Shown piece by piece: positions 27,386-36,064 of a DNA stretch of 64,000 bases (the first letter of the stretch is position 1; each line of letters starts with the position of its first letter). The position numbers were made by a program, and so were the translations under genes. Origin of the DNA: Alphaproteobacteria bacterium (lineage in GTDB: Bacteria; Pseudomonadota; Alphaproteobacteria; Micropepsales; Micropepsaceae); the NCBI GenBank assembly GCA_947473475.1, contig CANJBZ010000005.1, positions 1 through 64,000 on the forward strand, written 5' to 3'. The notes beneath the pieces were generated by a model. The model made no database searches. It was not told the DNA's origin and saw nothing but the letters and a program-made list of their open reading frames with translations.

Positions 27386-28840
27386 TCAAGCGCCCAGCAG
27401 CGCGGGCTTGCGCTTTTCGACCCATCGTGTCGCTTCGTCATAAGCGAATGCCAATTGCAGGCAGGAAAGCTCTGCCTGGTTGCGCCCGACGATCTGCATG
27501 CCCATGGGCATGCCGCGTGCGTTGAAGCCGGCCGGCACATTGAGCGACGGCAATCCGCTCATGCTGATGAGCGAGCAGGTTTCCATCCAGCGGTGATAGG
27601 TGTCCATTTTGCGTCCCGCGATTTCGCTGGGCCAATGGGTCTTCGCATCGAACGGAAACACCTGCGCCGACGGCAACAGCACGAATTCGTGTTTGTCCAT
27701 GAAGCGCCGCATCGCCTGATACCATTGGGTGCGCACGGCGGCGGCATCGGTCATATCGGCGGCGGAAACTTTCGCGGCGGTTTCGACTTCATACTGCGCT
27801 TCCGGCTTCATCAGAGCGCGCTTTGCCGGATCGGCGTAGAAGCCCTTTAAGGACGCCGCGTTCTGCACGGCGCGTAACTTCACCCATGCGTCCCAAACTT
27901 TCTCCGGGGGGAAATCCGGCCGCGCTTCCTCGACCACGCAGCCGAATTGTTCAAACGCTTTGAACGATGCTCTGCACAGATCAAGCACGCCCGGCTCGAA
28001 CGGCAGATAGCCGCCGAAATCGCCGAGCCATCCGATCCGCACGCCTCTGAAATCGCGCTTGAGAGAGCCCGCAAAAACGGCAGGGTCTTGCCGGATGGAA
28101 AGTGGTGCGCGCGCGTCGTAGCCCGCTTGCACCGACAGCAGCATGGCAAGATCGGTGACCGTGCGCGCCATTGGGCCCGATACACCGAATGTCGGGTTGA
28201 ACACATCCATGCCTTCGCCCGGCACGCGCCCCCAGGACGGGCGTAAGCCGAACACGTTGCAGTACCCGGCGGGATTGCGGAGTGAGCCACCGGAATCGCT
28301 GCCATCCGCGACAGGCAGCATGTGCAGCGCAAGCGACACACACGCACCGCCGCTGCTGCCGCCCGGCGTCTTGGTCAGGTCGTACGGATTGAGCGTTGTG
28401 CCAAACACCGGATTATAGGTCTGCGATCCCAGACCGAACTCCGGCGTGTTGGTCTTGCCGATGACAATGGCGCCCGCGCGCTTCATGCGCTCGACATGAA
28501 TGGCGTCACTGGGTGCGACGAAATCTTTGAACAGCGGCGAGCCCATGGTCAGGCGGATGCCCTGTGCCGCCGCCAAATCTTTCACCGCATGCGGAAAGCC
28601 GTGCATCCAGCCGTGATAATTGCCGCGCGCCAGATCGGCGTCCTTGGCATGCGCATCCCGCATGCACGACTCGCGGTCCCGCAGCGAAACGATCGCATTC
28701 ACTTTCGGGTTGAACGCTGCGATGTGATCGAGATAGGCGCTCATCACTTCGGTGCACGACACACGTTTCGCTTTGATGGCGGCGGATAACGCCGCGCCGG
28801 GCATTATTACGATATCGGAAGGTTTCGCTGTTGCCGCCAT
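27386..28840 (-). CDS. Amidase-signature-family hydrolase
   Basis: 484 residues from ATG 28840, which has GAGGA 5 nt upstream. The amidase signature triad is visible: Lys in HAVKDLAAAQG, and the serines of TPGGSSGGACVSLA and DGSDSGGSLRNPA. The family hydrolyses amides such as glutaminamide, nicotinamide or acylamides. Upstream of this ATG the frame stays open and encodes TRRDVVVAAGVAAIFVG, a Tat-like signal, but without a normal start codon; a family-B repeat lies just before it. Either an ATT start at about 28920 is used or the export signal has been lost. The gene lies in the minus-strand catabolic operon. Confidence 0.75.
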   Translation of the reverse strand: MAATAKPSDIVIMPGAALSAAIKAKRVSCTEVMSAYLDHIAAFNPKVNAIVSLRDRESCMRDAHAKDADLARGNYHGWMHGFPHAVKDLAAAQGIRLTMGSPLFKDFVAPSDAIHVERMKRAGAIVIGKTNTPEFGLGSQTYNPVFGTTLNPYDLTKTPGGSSGGACVSLALHMLPVADGSDSGGSLRNPAGYCNVFGLRPSWGRVPGEGMDVFNPTFGVSGPMARTVTDLAMLLSVQAGYDARAPLSIRQDPAVFAGSLKRDFRGVRIGWLGDFGGYLPFEPGVLDLCRASFKAFEQFGCVVEEARPDFPPEKVWDAWVKLRAVQNAASLKGFYADPAKRALMKPEAQYEVETAAKVSAADMTDAAAVRTQWYQAMRRFMDKHEFVLLPSAQVFPFDAKTHWPSEIAGRKMDTYHRWMETCSLISMSGLPSLNVPAGFNARGMPMGMQIVGRNQAELSCLQLAFAYDEATRWVEKRKPALLGA

Positions 28841-28921
28841 TGTCGTCCTCGTCTGACCCACGAAAATGGCTGCAACACCCGCCGCAACCACCACATCTCG
28901 CCGGGTAAGGTGCGCATCAAT

Positions 28922-29132
28922 CCCACCCTCCCCTTGAGGGAGGGTCGAAATTATTTCGCGCCTCTCAGCCGGTGCAGCGTAAGGCGGGTCTTGCTCCGGC
29001 GCGGAAAAATTTCGGGGAGGGGACATCGCCGAACATCTCCCCTCCCCGAAATCTTCTTGCTGCTTCCGCTCCGTCACAACGCCCCACATCGTGCCCAAGA
29101 AGATTTCGACCCTCCCTCAAGGGGAGGGTGGG
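28922..29132. repeat. Family-B nested palindromic repeat, copy 2
   Basis: Same outer arms as copy 1; inner arms ATTTCGGGGAGGGG (29009-29022) and CCCCTCCCCGAAAT (29039-29052) match perfectly. One edge touches the stop codon of the amidohydrolase at 29133, the other lies where the amidase start should be. Confidence 0.85.
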
Positions 29133-30059
29133 TTAGAAACGATAGAGCTTCGCGGCATTGTCGACGAGGATCATCTTTTGCGTCGGCGGGTCGGTGTACC
29201 AGGACTTGAAGGTGTTCAAGACACCGGCGTCGTCAACCTTCTGGAACGGGGTCACTTCGGTGACCGGCTTGCCGGGAATCGTTGCGGTGTGCGGCCAATC
29301 GCTGCCCCACAACATGCGGTCGCGCGCGTTGTAGATCAGCGTCTGCGCCAGCGGCTTCACGTCCTTATAATCGGGCGCGGCTTTGGAAACGCGATAAGGC
29401 GCCGACAGCTTCACATAGGCTTTGCGCGCGTGCACCAAATCGACCAGCGCGGCCATGCCGTGCGTATAGCCCTCGGCGGCATTCGCTCCGCCGTAATGAT
29501 CGACGACGAGTGGTACTTTCATGTCCGCAATCGTGGTCACCAATTGCTGGATGACGGCGATGTTGGTGTAGACCTGAATGTGCCAATTCAGCGGCGCGAT
29601 CTTTTTTTCATAAGCGGCCAGCATCTCACGCGCCGCTTTTGGATCGCGATTGCCGCCCGTCTCCAGATTCAGGCGCACGCCGCGCACACCCTTGGCGTCC
29701 ATGTCGCGTAAGGCGGCATCGGAAATGGTCAGCGGCACAACCGCAACCGCCCGCGCGCTGTTGCCCAGTTCCGCCAGCGCATCCATCATGCAGGAATTGT
29801 CGAAGCCGTAGAAACTTGGCTGCACCAGAACTGTGCGCGAAATGCCGATCCGCGCGTGCATGGCTTTGAGTTGCGCCACGCTCGCCTCGGGCGGGGTGTA
29901 GGCGCGCTTTTCCACCATCGGATATTTGCTCTGCGGTCCGATGATGTGGACGTGACAGTCCGTGGCGCCCGTAAGTTCGGCGGCGTCGCTTTCGCTCATG
30001 GCGACACTTGCCGCCGCGCCAAGCGCCAGCGGTCCCAATCCGCGCCGGGTAATACGCAT
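29133..30059 (-). CDS. Amidohydrolase, 2-pyrone-4,6-dicarboxylate hydrolase-like
   Basis: 308 residues with a Tat-like N-terminus (MRITRRGLGPLALGAAASVAM). The barrel motifs DCHVHIIGPQSKYP (HxH), YTPPEASVAQL, LVQPSFYGFDNSCMMDAL, VVDHYGG, MLWGSDWPHTA and MILVDNAAKLYRF match the LigI-like branch of amidohydrolase_2. It is a paralogue of the 26433 gene. It starts 9 bp after the MFS permease gene and belongs to the same operon. Periplasmic hydrolysis of a lactone before or during uptake is a plausible role. Confidence 0.8.
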   Translation of the reverse strand: MRITRRGLGPLALGAAASVAMSESDAAELTGATDCHVHIIGPQSKYPMVEKRAYTPPEASVAQLKAMHARIGISRTVLVQPSFYGFDNSCMMDALAELGNSARAVAVVPLTISDAALRDMDAKGVRGVRLNLETGGNRDPKAAREMLAAYEKKIAPLNWHIQVYTNIAVIQQLVTTIADMKVPLVVDHYGGANAAEGYTHGMAALVDLVHARKAYVKLSAPYRVSKAAPDYKDVKPLAQTLIYNARDRMLWGSDWPHTATIPGKPVTEVTPFQKVDDAGVLNTFKSWYTDPPTQKMILVDNAAKLYRF

Positions 30060-30068
30060 GTCATTCTC

Positions 30069-31388
30069 CTATTCCTGCCGTACCATCAGTTTCAGCGACG
30101 CGGCCAGCCCCGTGGTCACGACCATGATTCCGGCCATGGCCAGAATACCGAGCGCGAAGTTTCCGGTCGCATCCTTCAAAATGCCCATCATATACGGGCC
30201 GACGAAGCCACCGAACGTACCGATGGTGTTGATAAAGGCGATACCGGCCGCGGCGCCGGCGCCGGTCAGAATACGCGGCGGAATGGCCCAGAAGATGCCG
30301 CGCGCGGCCGTGATGCCCACCAGCGCCAGCGTCAGGTCGATCACGGAAAACAGTAGAGAGCCCGACAACAGATAACCCGCAAGGCCCGCCACGCCCAAGG
30401 CGAGCGCCATCGTCATGTTGAAAATCTTCTTGCCGGTCTTATCGACAAGCTTGGCCCATAGCAGCATGCCGATGGTCGCAAACACGTAAGGCACCGCCAC
30501 CAGGAATCCGACGGCCGTGTTGGAAAGGCCATACTCTTTGAAGATCAGCGGCAGCCAGATGCCGACGCCATAGGAGCCCAGCGTGAAGCCGAACTGCACG
30601 AGCCCCAGAACGATGACGCGAGAATCTTTCAGAGCATCCAAGACCGAATGCTTTGGCCGGTCGTGCGTTTCCGCGGCATACATCGCGGAAAAGGCATCGG
30701 CTTCTTCGCGTGTCAGCCACGATGCCTCGCCCGGCGAATTCGGCAGCACTCTCCAGCAGATGAACCCGATGATGGTCGCCGGCCAGCTCACCATGATGAA
30801 CATCCACTGCCAGCCGGCCAGGCCCCAAATGCCATCCATCCCGAGCAGCAGGCCGGATACGGGGGCGCCGATAAGCGAGGACAGCGGAATAGCCGCCAGG
30901 AACCAGGCGAGGATGCGGGTGCGATAGGCGCGCGGAAACCAGCTCGATAGATAAAAGGTCACGCCCGGAAAAAAGCCCGCCTCCGCCACGCCGAGCACAA
31001 AGCGCATGACGTAAAGGCTTTCGGCGCCCGTGACGAAGGCGGTGCTGGCCGAAACGATACCCCAGGCGATCAACAGAACCGCAATCCACCGCCGGGCGCC
31101 GAAGCGGTACAGCGCCATGTTCGCCGGCACTTCGCACAGCGTGTAACTCAGGAAAAACCAGCCTGCGGCTGCGCCGAACTGGGTCGCGCTCAGACCCAGG
31201 TCTTTGTTCATGGTCAGGGCCGCAAAGCCGATGGAATTGCGGTCCAGATAGCTGAACAGATAACCAAGCGTGAGCAGCGGTACGAGCCGCCAAGCTGCCT
31301 TTTTCAGCGCCGATTCTTCTACGTCCGTAAAACCGCTTTCGCGTACCGATCCGCGAATGACTTCTGCGCTTAAGGCAGTTTGACTCAT
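30069..31388 (-). CDS. MFS permease, anion:cation symporter (phthalate/galactonate) type
   Basis: 439 residues with about 12 membrane segments. Family features are YLDRNSIGFAALTMNKDLGLSATQFG near the start, WFFLSYTLCEVPANM, RFGARRWIA and GVAEAGFFPGVTFYLSSWFPRAYRTR, which mark the ACS family carrying organic acids such as tartrate, galactonate or phthalates. Its ATG overlaps the stop of the dehydrogenase gene by 4 bp (ATGA), so the two are translationally coupled. Probably imports the organic acid used by this cluster. Confidence 0.85.
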   Translation of the reverse strand: MSQTALSAEVIRGSVRESGFTDVEESALKKAAWRLVPLLTLGYLFSYLDRNSIGFAALTMNKDLGLSATQFGAAAGWFFLSYTLCEVPANMALYRFGARRWIAVLLIAWGIVSASTAFVTGAESLYVMRFVLGVAEAGFFPGVTFYLSSWFPRAYRTRILAWFLAAIPLSSLIGAPVSGLLLGMDGIWGLAGWQWMFIMVSWPATIIGFICWRVLPNSPGEASWLTREEADAFSAMYAAETHDRPKHSVLDALKDSRVIVLGLVQFGFTLGSYGVGIWLPLIFKEYGLSNTAVGFLVAVPYVFATIGMLLWAKLVDKTGKKIFNMTMALALGVAGLAGYLLSGSLLFSVIDLTLALVGITAARGIFWAIPPRILTGAGAAAGIAFINTIGTFGGFVGPYMMGILKDATGNFALGILAMAGIMVVTTGLAASLKLMVRQE

Positions 31389-32440
31389 GTTCCCCCGATG
31401 CGGGCCGCTAAGGCCTCTCCCGTCTGTTTGGTCGAGAGCCTACCACCAATATCGCGCGTGATCTCCCCTGCCGCGATGGCAGCCGCGATGGCGGAGTCGA
31501 TGGCGGCTGCGGCTTGGCCGAAGGCGGGCTCGCCCTTGCGCCGTCCGTGCCATCCCAGCAGCAGGCCTGCCGACAGAATCAGCGAAAACGGGTTGGCGAT
31601 GTCTTTGCCCGCGATGTCGGGAGCCGAGCCATGCGCTGCCTGCGCCATGGCATAGAGTTCGCCCGCATTCAGCGAGCCGCCAAGGCCCAAACTGCCCGAC
31701 GCTTCCGCCGTCATGTCCGAGATGATGTCGCCGAACATATTCGTCGTGACGACTACGTCGAAGCGGGCCGGGTTGCGGATCAACAGCGCCATCATGGCGT
31801 CGACGATGGCCTCATCGACCGTCACGTCCGGGAAGTCTTTCGCGCATTTGTGGCATTCCTCAATGAACATGCCATCGCCGATACCGAGCACATTGGCCTT
31901 GTGCACGATCGTGACGTGCTTCTTGCGTGTCTGCGCCAGATCGAACGCGGCGCGGGCGATACGCGCGCAGGCTTTACGGGTGATGCGCCGCATGGAGACG
32001 ACGACGTCTTCCGTCACCAGGATTTCGGCATTGCCCTGAGCCATGTTGCGGTCGGCGTAAAAGCCTTCGGTGTTCTCGCGGGCGATGACCAGATCGAACT
32101 GCCCCAGCTTGGCGGGGAGGCCGGGATAGGTCCGCGCGGGACGGATATTGGCGAACAGGTCGAGCTTCTTGCGGAAGAAGGCCGACGGGTTGATCTGCCC
32201 CTCTTTCTTGAAATCGAAGGTCGCGGCCGGCCCCAGGATCAGGCCGTCAGCTGCCTTTGACTTGTCCAGCAAGTCCGGGCGGACGGTCGTGCCATGGGCC
32301 ACAAGGCTCTCATGGCCAACGATGTCATGTTCGAATTCCAGCTTCAGCTGAAAGCGGGCCGCGGCGGCTTTGAGCACGGTGAGTGTGGCGGCAGTGATTT
32401 CGGGACCGATGCCATCGCCTGGGAGAATGAGAAGGTGCAT
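31385..32440 (-). CDS. Isocitrate/isopropylmalate dehydrogenase-family protein
   Basis: 351 residues; the N-terminus MHLLILPGDGIGPEIT and the GDIISDMTAEASGSLGLGGSLN block are typical of beta-decarboxylating dehydrogenases. RPARTYPG and RENTEGFYADRNM (2-hydroxyacid-binding arginines), the lysine in HKANVLG and aspartates in the GDIISDMTAE region fit. The family covers 3-isopropylmalate, isocitrate, homoisocitrate and tartrate dehydrogenases; with an organic-acid permease next to it I infer a catabolic 2-hydroxy-acid dehydrogenase rather than leucine biosynthesis. First gene of the minus-strand operon, divergent from the secreted amidohydrolase-like gene. Confidence 0.8.
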   Translation of the reverse strand: MHLLILPGDGIGPEITAATLTVLKAAAARFQLKLEFEHDIVGHESLVAHGTTVRPDLLDKSKAADGLILGPAATFDFKKEGQINPSAFFRKKLDLFANIRPARTYPGLPAKLGQFDLVIARENTEGFYADRNMAQGNAEILVTEDVVVSMRRITRKACARIARAAFDLAQTRKKHVTIVHKANVLGIGDGMFIEECHKCAKDFPDVTVDEAIVDAMMALLIRNPARFDVVVTTNMFGDIISDMTAEASGSLGLGGSLNAGELYAMAQAAHGSAPDIAGKDIANPFSLILSAGLLLGWHGRRKGEPAFGQAAAAIDSAIAAAIAAGEITRDIGGRLSTKQTGEALAARIGGT

Positions 32441-32520
32441 GGATTTTCCGATAGTTAGGAGGAACGGGAAGGGTTTGAAAACGGCAATTTAAGTCAATTG
32501 ACCTGCACTCTGATTAATTG

Positions 32521-32534
32521 CGGAAACATTTCCG
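32521..32534. promoter_or_regulatory. Palindromic operator candidate between divergent genes
   Basis: CGGAAACATTTCCG has perfect 6-bp arms around CA and lies in an AT-richer patch between the divergent dehydrogenase operon and the secreted amidohydrolase-like gene. It resembles LacI-type operators, but no LacI-family gene is in the window. Confidence 0.4.
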
Positions 32535-32725
32535 ATTCATTGCGGGAGGGTTGCTCTCGCCTGGCTGGACGGTGGCGTTCTCCAACCTGGAATTAACCAA
32601 GAACTAAGTGGCTTCAGAGGGAAAAGCGATGGGGCGCGAGAGCGCGCATGACTGGCAAGGGCTTTCCCAAGCGCGCGCATGCTCCTCTATACTCGCCCCA
32701 TAGTGAGAACCCTGGGGAGGGACAC

Positions 32726-34666
32726 ATGAGCAAAGGATTTTTAGCGGCGGCGCTGCTGGCGTCGGCGGCGGTCGCGGCTTTGGCTGCTTCCAATGTGGCG
32801 GCGCAAGGTCAGGCGCAGGCGCTTGTTATTCAGGGCGGCACGCTGATCGACGGCAATGGTGGCGCGCCGGTTCCCAATTCGGTGATTGTCATTCAAGGCA
32901 ACCGCATCACGGCCGTCGGCCGCGCCGGGCAGGTGCAAGTGCCGGCCGGAGCGCAAGTTATCAATGCGTCCGGCAAATGGATTACGCCGGGGCTGGTAGA
33001 CGCCAAGGCGAATTGGAACTGGATGTATGGCGAAGGCTTCCTGCATTGGGGCGTGACGTCCGCCATGGTGACGGGTGCGCGCAACGATCAAGGTATCGCC
33101 GAACGCGACGCGATCAACCACGGCATTTTCGCGGGTCCGCGCCTGTATCAGGGCGTCCTCAATATGCGCGGCGGCGGGCCGAAGGGCGACCGCCCCGACA
33201 ATTACAAGCCAGGCGACGGGCAGCGTATTGCGGGAACGGTGGAGGCCGCCCGTGCGCTCGCCAAATCCAACATGGGAGGCGGCGCCGATTTCCTCGGCAC
33301 CAATGACGGCGATGGTCCGCCCGAAGTTTTCGCCGCCTATGCGGACGAAGCCCACAAGGCCGGCAAAGGTGTGGTGATGCGCTGCGTCGGGCCGCAAACG
33401 CGCGGCAAAGAATGCGTGCTCGCGGGCGCCGACGTGATGATTCACACCGGCGAGTTGGGCGTCCAGATGAACAAGGATTCGGAAAAGTGGACGGACTATG
33501 TCGGTCTGCCGCCGGATGCCTATTGCGATATGGACCCGGCCAAAGAGAAGGACATGATCGCCTTTCTGGTGGCGCACAACACGGCGCTGGAGCCCGATTT
33601 CATGGCGACCGACCGTGGCTTTCCCTCCATGTGGAAGCGCGTGCAGGAGGAAAGCCACGCCGCGTACACCGATCCGCAAATGCTGGCTTATTATCCGCAG
33701 TTCTCGATCCAGGACCTCTACGACAATCAGCAGACCAAAGAGGATTATCTGACCCCGGATCAGATTTCTTTGCGCGAGTGCGGCTACAAGAACCACGCCA
33801 AGTTCATCGGCGATGTGGTTGCGGCGGGCGGCCATGTGGTCGCCGCTTCCGACATCACCCAAACCGCGCCAGGACTTGGGCTGCATCAGGAAATGGCGGT
33901 GATGCAGGAAGACGCGCACATGCCGCCGATGAAGGTGTTGCAGTCGGCGACCAAATGGGTTGCCGACCACTTTAAGATCAAGGACATCGGGAGCATCGAG
34001 CCCGGCAAGCTGGCCGACATCGACATCGTCAATGCCGATCCGCTGGTGGACATCAAGAACCTGCGCCAGATCGACAGCGTGATCAAAGACGGCAAGGTCA
34101 TCGATCGCGGCTATCACGCCTGGTATCGCGGCGACCTGTTCTCCAACACGCATGAGTCCTACGACAATGCGGTCGTCAGCGATCTGGAATGGGTGCAAGG
34201 GCTGAAAGCCGCCACCCGCAACCGCGAGCCGCGTCCGTTGTTCCAGGTGAAAGCGCCGAACGGCAGCATGGTCAATGTCGGCGGCGGCGTGAACGATGTG
34301 CGCCGTGGACCAGGCGTCGGCCCTGTGCCGCATCCGACTCTGTCACCCACGCCGGGCATCGAAACGCTGATGCCGCATACGATCATTCAGGGTGCGCAGG
34401 AAACGACGTTCAATCTGACGGGCGTCGGCTTTACCACCCGTTCGGTCGCCTACGTGAATGGCCAGCCGGTGCCAACCAAGGCGCAGAGCGGGACGAAACT
34501 GTCCTTCACCGTCAGCAGCAACGAACTGTCGCAAGCCGGCAAGCTGCACGTGACGGTGAAGAATCCCAAACCGCTCGACACACCGGTCTGGGGCGACACG
34601 TCGAACACGGCGCACATATTGGTGCCGTTCACGTTCACGACCGCGTGGTCGCAAAACAAATATTGA
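32726..34666 (+). CDS. Secreted amidohydrolase-like protein lacking the HxH site, with a C-terminal IPT-like domain
   Basis: 646 residues; the ATG at 32726 follows GGGGAGG. Signal peptide MSKGFLAAALLASAAVAALA, cleavage near NVAA. Residues ~30-480 follow the imidazolonepropionase-like amidohydrolase layout (LVIQGGTLIDGNGGAPVPN, ITPGLVDAK, EPGKLADIDIVNADPL). The usual HxH after PGLVDAxxH is replaced by AKANWNW, so the first two metal ligands are missing; only one later histidine (VMIHTGEL) is kept. Residues ~560-646 look like an IPT/TIG-type beta sandwich (TFNLTGVGFTTRSVAYVNG). It may be a binding protein or use a different metal site. Divergent from the catabolic operon. Confidence 0.7.
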   Translation: MSKGFLAAALLASAAVAALAASNVAAQGQAQALVIQGGTLIDGNGGAPVPNSVIVIQGNRITAVGRAGQVQVPAGAQVINASGKWITPGLVDAKANWNWMYGEGFLHWGVTSAMVTGARNDQGIAERDAINHGIFAGPRLYQGVLNMRGGGPKGDRPDNYKPGDGQRIAGTVEAARALAKSNMGGGADFLGTNDGDGPPEVFAAYADEAHKAGKGVVMRCVGPQTRGKECVLAGADVMIHTGELGVQMNKDSEKWTDYVGLPPDAYCDMDPAKEKDMIAFLVAHNTALEPDFMATDRGFPSMWKRVQEESHAAYTDPQMLAYYPQFSIQDLYDNQQTKEDYLTPDQISLRECGYKNHAKFIGDVVAAGGHVVAASDITQTAPGLGLHQEMAVMQEDAHMPPMKVLQSATKWVADHFKIKDIGSIEPGKLADIDIVNADPLVDIKNLRQIDSVIKDGKVIDRGYHAWYRGDLFSNTHESYDNAVVSDLEWVQGLKAATRNREPRPLFQVKAPNGSMVNVGGGVNDVRRGPGVGPVPHPTLSPTPGIETLMPHTIIQGAQETTFNLTGVGFTTRSVAYVNGQPVPTKAQSGTKLSFTVSSNELSQAGKLHVTVKNPKPLDTPVWGDTSNTAHILVPFTFTTAWSQNKY

Positions 34667-34870
34667 TAGTCATCGCCCTCAACGCCTCCGCGAAGGGCCA
34701 AGTGCTGACGCAGAGGCGCGGAGAACGCGGTGTCCCACCAACTCTTCCTCACCGTTGTCATCGTTTTTCAAATCGGTTAGCACGCCTATCAGTGCGGGTG
34801 CATAAGCCCGCTTTGGGTCACAAAGCTACCGTGGGGGTTGCGCTAACGGTTGCCCAAGGCCCAAAAGCTA

Positions 34871-35716
34871 TTACTCGCGCGGCGTGCAGTTAAGCAGAAT
34901 CTCGTTTCGCCTCTGAGACACAGCGATTTGGAGCATAATGCTACTTAGGCCTTGCGCCTCTTCCGGAAGGTTCAACGCGGCACAAAGCCTGTCTGCATAA
35001 GTGCAAATCATCGCGCCCGTTGGATGGTCACGCGGGAAGCCAAGCATGAACGACTTTGTTGGTAGTGGCTCCTCGCAGGACGCGGAACTACGAATTAAAG
35101 CAGCGTACTCTTGCATACGAGTGTTGTGGATTTCACTAGCCTTCTCCTCTGACAGAACTCCCGAAGATCCTGCCAGCCGAGATCGTTCCCGCGCCATTGG
35201 CAAGGCGATCCAACTCATGGCCTGAAACACTTTCGCGGGTTGTAATCCTCGGCCTGTGCCCCGCGCTTCAAGCTGTGCCAAGATAGTTGTGACAACGCCT
35301 GTGAGGTATTCCATCTCGGTGTAAAGTGCCCTAATGATCAGTGCTTCTTCGAAATGATAAGCAATCGGGACGGCGGCCCATGGATTAGATCCCGCTGCTT
35401 GAGGTAAACCGAGCCTCCAGGCATTTGCTAGCAGCGCCTTATCAAGGCTTATCGCCGTGTTGGTGAAATCGACGGCAGACAGGAGAATGCTGACTACTTC
35501 CTCTTCGGTTGTTCGCTCGAAGTTCTTCCCCAATTTCATTTCTCCTTCTGCATCCGCCCGGCTCACTCGTTCGTCTGCGATAGTCTCGCGCACCTCAGCG
35601 ATGACAACCTTGCCGGTTTGAACCGCCCCCGAAATCGCCCAAATCCACGAATAGACGCAGAGGGCAAGAAAGCCGAGGCCTCCAAGAATCAGCAACAAGC
35701 CGAGAAGTGCATCCAT
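34871..35716 (-). CDS. Hypothetical protein with one N-terminal membrane segment
   Basis: 281 residues from ATG 35716 (a TTG at 35728 would add four). One hydrophobic helix at residues ~4-30 (LLGLLLILGGLGFLALCVYSWIWAI) anchors a ~250-residue, mostly helical soluble part with no recognisable family. The GC content is visibly lower than in the flanking genes, and it lies alone in a poorly coding stretch, which suggests recent acquisition. Function unknown. Confidence 0.55.
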   Translation of the reverse strand: MDALLGLLLILGGLGFLALCVYSWIWAISGAVQTGKVVIAEVRETIADERVSRADAEGEMKLGKNFERTTEEEVVSILLSAVDFTNTAISLDKALLANAWRLGLPQAAGSNPWAAVPIAYHFEEALIIRALYTEMEYLTGVVTTILAQLEARGTGRGLQPAKVFQAMSWIALPMARERSRLAGSSGVLSEEKASEIHNTRMQEYAALIRSSASCEEPLPTKSFMLGFPRDHPTGAMICTYADRLCAALNLPEEAQGLSSIMLQIAVSQRRNEILLNCTPRE

Positions 35717-36064
35717 GGGGTTGACCAAGCCGCCTAGCTAGGACCTTTGCAACATCACACTTACGCTGCTTACCTGTTTTCAACACTAGCAGAGTCAAGA
35801 TAAACGATAGCGAACGGCAGAACTTTCCAAAAGCCTCGACTGCGCAGTCGCATCCCTCCTCATGTTCAACGTCAATCCGCTTACACACTAAATTTCCGCA
35901 GCCGGTGAGGTCCGGCGCGTGCTTCGAGGCCTTGTTTCGCAAGACCCGTCAGTATGACGTGCCGGGCCTCGAAGGACGCGATGCTCGCAGGGGGTGACAG
36001 CTTGAGAATATAGAAACCGCGCTGACACGCCGCGATTGCCCTACTCCTCCGTGGGTAAGGGAGT
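35717..36064. other. 348-bp lower-GC intergenic region
   Basis: No gene seen on either strand. It contains an inverted pair CTTCGAGGC (35922-35930) and GCCTCGAAG (35966-35974) around a 35-bp loop. Base composition is lower in GC than the neighbours. Confidence 0.4.

Noticed and set aside
32741-34333. Long open frame antisense to the secreted amidohydrolase-like gene
   Set aside because: GC-rich third positions leave the antisense frame open; the translation is rich in R, H and G, matches no family and lacks a ribosome-binding site.
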